64,000 nucleotides of DNA, taken from assembly GCF_016859285.1 (NCBI RefSeq), contig NC_053418.1, positions 27,998,329-28,062,328 on the forward strand. The letters are read 5' to 3'. The notes under the pieces are model-generated. The model searched no databases, had not been told where the DNA came from, and saw only the letters and a list, made by a program, of their open reading frames with translations. The stretch is from Xiphias gladius (lineage: Eukaryota; Chordata; Actinopteri; Istiophoriformes; Xiphiidae). The position numbers were made by a program, and so were the translations under genes. Below are positions 60,129 to 64,000 of this stretch, piece by piece (position 1 is the first letter of the stretch; every line of letters starts with the position of its first letter).

Positions 60129-63100
60129 TGTGTGTATGTAGGCAGCACTGACTTGCGGTCCTGGAGGGCCAACAGGGCCCTGAATTCCCATCTCACCATC
60201 AATACCCTGGAAAATGGAAACACAACAGGGATTTTGTTAGGGCTATACAACACTGATAACGGTATTGTTTGGTCATGTTAGTGTGTTGGTGCTAGTGACC
60301 ACAAACACCCCATTGCTTTAAGCCCCTTCTCTCCATTTTTGGCATATTCAGTCGACTGCTTTTCCTGCCCGATACACCAAGTGGACCTCAGTGTAAAATA
60401 CAGTTTGGAGTCTGCTAAAGGCTGCCAACCTTCAAGAGGGTGGTGTCACTTTTATAGGAAATTTACATTAAACTGTATACACTGTGAAATACTATGTATT
60501 TTAAGATGTTCTGTGATTTGACAGTTGATCTGTGAAGGTGGTAGATCCCAAAAAGCAATAAAGCTTTCAAAGAAATGAGTTTTCCTTCCTAAAATTCCTT
60601 ATTCCTAGAAATTGCACTCTAATAACATGCTAAGAAAGCCTGTCTACCAATAGGTTTTCAGATGCAGTTTTAAAACAGTTCAAACTGCTGACCAACCTAG
60701 TGTCTACAAGACATCTGAGCTTGAGACTTGGGTTTGAGTTTTGACTGCGGGACACACAAAACGCCCCGACAAGAAGACTTGCAACCGTATCTGAAGAGAA
60801 ACAGGTAAAAATTCCACAAATGGAACCAGCTGCTTGATTATGAACAGCCTTATTTATTATTAAACTCTTAAATTCAAATCTTTACAACAAAGTGAAGCCA
60901 CGACAGTGGAGATGCTCTGGCGCGGCTCTTTCCATGGTAATATCAGTCTGTCTGCAAAACCAACCAGTTGGTCCAAATGGTCTTTTATATTTCCGTCTTC
61001 TTATAGAAGCCTCTTAACAAGCCATTTACAGACACTTCCTGAGGATTGTGCTATCACATATGAATTCTTGGTGCTGAATGACAACATTTTATCAACTCAG
61101 AAGACAACTAATAGCATAAATACACCTCATACCTACACCAAAACAGATTTAGATGTAGTACCAAGAATTGATGGAAAAACAGCAGCCGCAGTAATAGCTA
61201 TATTTAATCAATCTAGCACCAAGCAGAACAACATTGATGAGTCTACTGAATTTTCAGGACACACCATTTTATTTTCAGCTACCAAAGAGTTCAAAGAGGA
61301 CATTTCATTTCTGCATGAAATAAGGGGTTTTTTTTTTGTTTTTTTTTACCTGGGGGCTAAATGCTACAGTCTCTATTAGTGTCCCACTGTAAAATACTGT
61401 ACAGAAAAAACAAGGTTAGCTACATCACTCCTGGAAAGTATTGTCAAGGAGAATAAATCCACTCTACACTCTGGTAGAATAAATATTTGTTCCACATCAA
61501 AGTGCATGTAGCCAAAGTGTTTCACAAAATTTCCTTGATACGTCAATTTAGTTTCAAAATAAATACTCATCCTTAATAGAAAAAATATAATGCACAAGGC
61601 CTATCAGCAATTGTATCTTGAGATCACACTGGCATCATGCAGCCTTTCATTGTTTCTATTACGTAATGTTTGCAAATCATCTCTTCAGCGCCTTAATACT
61701 CGTGTTGTCTCAGTGGAGCATCGTCTGGAAGTTTCTAATTGGTTAGGATGCCCCTCTAGCTTTGAGTCCTGGTTTTACCTCTGGTCCTGGTAATCCTGGA
61801 GGTCCTTTATTTCCTGGCAGGCCATCAGGAACCTGCAAACAGTAAAGTGACCCATCACCATCTCATCTTAATAAATTAAAGAAATCAATTTGTATGACCA
61901 TCACTCAGTAAAATCACTTCTGTGAGTAAAAATCTTAGGTTTTTATGAAATTATTTTTGAGAAGAAGCTGACAGAACAGTCTCCTGTCACCTCTCCTGGC
62001 ACCCCCTTCTGTCCGGGTTCTCCTCTCAGCCCCTCAGGTCCAGAAAGGCCCTTTGGACCAGGATCACCTGGTGTTCCTGTGGCTCCCGCAGAACCCTGAA
62101 GCACAAAAATATCATTGATATTTTGAAACAGCGGTTGGAAAATTCAAGTAAAAATGGGACAAATCTCATTAGAAACACTTGTCATGTTGTACTTAATTGA
62201 CGTACCAGTGGTCCAGGCTTCCCTATGTCACCTTTCACACCTGGGCTTCCTGCCACCCCCTGCAGTTAGACAGAGCACAGAGTGAAGGTGAGACTGCTAA
62301 ACCAATGCTGGTAATAGATGGCCTCACATTACAACTATGACTATTCACAGCAGGACTGCTCTGTACCTTAGGACCTGGAGTTCCCAGCTCCCCTGTCAAA
62401 CCAGCAGGACCTGTGTCTCCCTGTAGACAGATCATGTCCAGTTTATCAAAAAGTAACTTTATACAACACTCACATGTCCATACTGCATGAATGTCACTGT
62501 GATAATTCCTTCTCTCCATACTGGCCGGGAAACAATTCCATCCTAATATGACTACACTCTAAGACTTACTGTAGGGTACAAAAACCACAGTTCTGTGCAA
62601 AAATGGTATGTTAATATGAGGTTTCGGCAGTCTGAGAGACACTAATAAAGTGAATATCTTCCTAAGTTAGTCTTTTTAACATAAAATTCCCCCCGTGTGT
62701 TTCCACAGACAGTATTTCCTTACTGAAGGTGAGGGATACCCCCTAGCAACCAAATTAAGGTTTGTTGCCGGGAAAAACACGGGTAATAAACCTACACAAG
62801 ACTGCCAGGACAAAGATACCCACTTGATTTGGCTAACTCAGACTGTTCACACCTCATATTTGCATCAGAAGAACACTAGAATATCTTTTTGCCCAAAACA
62901 AGGACTGGATTTTGTCCTCCATCTCTTCCAGTGAAGTCATGTTAGGAAGGGGTGGCTTCATGGCCAATTTGCAGAGGAATGTTGAGAGAGACTTTTTTAA
63001 AATCCAATCCTATCCTTTAAAACACCACATTGGTCCTAAGCGTGATTTTATTTAAATGATAGAGCTTTACGGAATACTGTATACTGTGAGATTGTCTACC

Positions 63101-63606
63101 TTTTGTCCTGGTAGCCCATGAGGCCCTGGAATCCCAAAAAAGCCTGGAAAACCCTGAAAAAGGATGAACATTCACAGCAGTTACCAGTTAATAGAAGTTT
63201 CGGCAACAACAAATTATATTTCATTTCAAAACTGACATACATTGCATAATGGAAACTGAAACCCATTAAAAAAATTTAAAAGTATCAGACTTAACATAAT
63301 AATGAAGTTACTTTCTAAAGGCAGGAAGTAAATCACCTGTAGTCCCAGTAAGCCCGATGGTCCAACCTTCCCCATCAGGCCGTGTTGACCCTGAAAATAG
63401 AAAAACATGGTGATGAGGACAGGTACTGTACAGAAGATAAACAGATGATGGTATAGGCAAGTAGACTCATGAATTTAAATGTATTAAGGCTCATTTACCA
63501 TTAAGCCTGCATAACCCTTTTCTCCTTTTGACCCTCTCAATCCTTTTGTGCCAGGGACTCCTGGTGGCCCCTCTGATCCCAAAAGGCCGTGATTTCCCAT
63601 ATATCC
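46923..63606 (-). CDS. Divergent fibrillar collagen alpha chain, 3' part (24 coding exons; 5' part beyond right edge)
   Basis: Encodes the end of a collagen triple helix plus a COLFI C-propeptide, so a secreted matrix procollagen chain. Nineteen helix exons (63606 to 54578) and five propeptide exons (51868 to 46923) all have GT-AG borders and compatible phases; fifteen helix exons are exactly 54 nt. The C-propeptide is closest to clade A (col1a1/1a2/2a1/3a1/5a2): DPNQG calcium loop, [26 protein letters not shown] and stop. It lacks the second and third conserved cysteines. I cannot assign it to a known vertebrate chain, and human 9q34.3 has no such gene beside MAN1B1 that I recall. No stop or frameshift was seen, so it is probably functional, though a decaying gene is possible. 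Introns carry four Tc1-type remnants. Confidence 0.88.
47484..48513 (+). mobile_element. Tc1-like element in last collagen intron, with an inserted foreign fragment
   Basis: Ends TTAGGTACATAAGTATTTGG and its imperfect inverse ACTACTTATGTACTTAA near 48510; internal text matches the short copy at 25892-26259. Plus-strand remnant [13 protein letters not shown] (48060-48105) is the Tc1 transposase DDE block. Minus-strand 48030-47885 instead encodes [13 protein letters not shown] and WFERGVKEA, unlike Tc1. Confidence 0.75.
49690..50290 (-). mobile_element. Tc1-like remnant (one end only) in an extra collagen intron
   Basis: Begins ATACCAGTCAAAAGTTGTAA, a typical Tc1 terminus. On the minus strand it encodes QQDDDPKY and [11 protein letters not shown], degraded Tc1 transposase blocks. 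Homologous over about 550 bp to 57215-57898, but lacks that copy's other terminus. Confidence 0.75.
52981..54465 (+). mobile_element. Nearly full-length Tc1-like transposon in the split helix/propeptide junction
   Basis: Long inverted ends: left CTGAATTTTAAGCACAGAAT and ATAAATGCAAATTAACC, repeated inverted at 54350-54450 (CCCTGAATTTTAAGTACAGA on the other strand). About 1.5 kb. The plus strand encodes [23 protein letters not shown] and a degraded PEF/EPLERAE block, with stops and frameshifts. It sits about 110 bp from the exon ending at 54578. Confidence 0.85.
54578..63606 (-). CDS. Collagen triple-helix exons
   Basis: Exons in order: 63606-63499 (108 nt), 63390-63337, 63153-63100, 62420-62367, 62259-62206, 62095-61991 (105), 61832-61779, 60206-60153, 59938-59885, 59417-59364, 59285-59232, 59116-59063, 58811-58758, 56721-56668, 56543-56490, 55134-55081, 54984-54967 (18), 54880-54827, 54646-54578 (69). 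Unmarked exons are 54 nt and each begins with Gly except 61832-61779, which begins Val. The exon 59116 ends at GTAAGT, not the nearer GTACAT, because only that gives 54 nt. The last exon reads [10 protein letters not shown] then [13 protein letters not shown]; its donor (GTGACT) is weak and inferred from phase. The 105-nt exon ends Gly-Glu, so the exon pair breaks the Gly register. Confidence 0.85.
57215..57898 (-). mobile_element. Tc1-like remnant (other end) in collagen intron
   Basis: Same family and orientation as 49690-50290 (shared AATCAAATATTGTTCA, TTGTCCCAACACTG, CTTCTGTCCAGTT). It keeps the opposite terminus, ACTTTTGACAGGTAGTGTAT, and lacks the first. No intact frame. Confidence 0.75.
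59503..59750 (+). repeat. Second copy of the 8225-8726 MITE family (partial)
   Basis: Starts TTAAGGATAAGGATGG and shares CAGCCCCAAGTCCATTGGTT, ACAGCTGGACACTAGCTTTT and AGCAAAC with the element in dpp7 intron 3. The right inverted repeat is not seen. Confidence 0.5.
60029..60124 (+). repeat. (TG)n microsatellite, (CA)n on the collagen sense strand
   Basis: About 48 uninterrupted TG units in the intron immediately downstream (sense strand) of the collagen exon 60206-60153. Confidence 0.98.
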
Positions 63607-64000
63607 CTGTGAAAAACATGTCATGATTTACTGACTTGAGCAGTACTCTGTATATATAAAGTATTCACCCACCCTGGCGGCTGGACCTTCCAGATACAGC
63701 TGTATTTATATCACAATCTACTGAAAACCCTTGACTATGGTGATCTCAATTTAACTAATTATGTCACTTCTAAACCCAATCTGCAAGCCGCACTGGTGAT
63801 AGGGCGTATCCTATTAAAGGGGATGAGTACACTGGTGCAACTTACTCTAAGTTCTGACACCCAGATTGGCATAAAAAATTGATTCATTAAGCTTACGCTT
63901 ACTATTATTTTACCTCCTCTCTCTATCTCATTAGGAAAGCTCAGTGTACAAAACATTTAGGAAGTATCTTGTGATTCTTTGCTGGTGCCGTCACTTTCAT
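63607..64000. other. Collagen intron at right edge
   Basis: No Gly-X-Y exon found in either strand; AT-rich intronic sequence. The upstream part of the collagen gene lies further right, outside the window. Confidence 0.5.

Noticed and set aside
60906..61379. 157-codon open frame on the plus strand inside a collagen intron
   Set aside because: No family resemblance, no splice or codon pattern, composition like the surrounding intron, and it ends in a poly-T-encoded Phe run; treated as chance, though it is the longest such frame here and a protein search would settle it.
1..64000. tRNA, rRNA or snRNA genes
   Set aside because: No A-box/B-box pair, clover-leaf or conserved snRNA block was recognised by eye; tRNAscan and Rfam searches would be needed to exclude small RNAs.

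Overview
The window looks like nuclear DNA of a teleost fish. The genes are intron-rich with GT-AG splice sites, the non-coding sequence is AT-rich, and it is full of Tc1/mariner-type transposon remnants, MITE-like inverted-repeat elements, LINE fragments and CA/TG microsatellites. I cannot name the species. All gene models were built by hand from splice sites, reading phase and family alignment recalled from memory.

Layout. (1) Positions 939-2519, minus strand: the first two coding exons of noxa1 (NADPH oxidase activator, p67phox family); the gene runs off the left edge. (2) 6829-18872, plus strand: a complete 13-exon dpp7 (dipeptidyl peptidase 2, 491 codons), with an M-box/CLEAR-like motif just upstream and nested LINEs plus a Tc1 element in its introns. 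(3) 24720-42705, minus strand: a complete 13-coding-exon man1b1 (ER alpha-1,2-mannosidase, 641 codons), tail-to-tail with dpp7. (4) 46923-63606, minus strand: the 3' part (24 coding exons) of a fibrillar collagen gene, with 19 exons carrying the end of the Gly-X-Y helix and five encoding the C-propeptide; its 5' part lies beyond the right edge.

The dpp7/man1b1 tail-to-tail pair with noxa1 nearby resembles human 9q34.3. The products act in secretory or lysosomal peptide cleavage (dpp7), ER glycoprotein trimming and quality control (man1b1), oxidase activation (noxa1) and extracellular matrix (collagen). There is no sign that they form one pathway.

The most unusual object is the collagen. Its C-propeptide is clade-A-like but lacks both cysteines that normally make interchain disulphides, while keeping the six intrachain cysteines and the calcium loop. 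It has also lost the usual N-glycosylation sequon and the tyrosine/lysine-bearing telopeptide, and two exons that are single in classical fibrillar collagens are each split by an extra intron containing Tc1-type sequence. Its helix carries a Gly-to-Val register break, a very basic block and an 18-nt exon.
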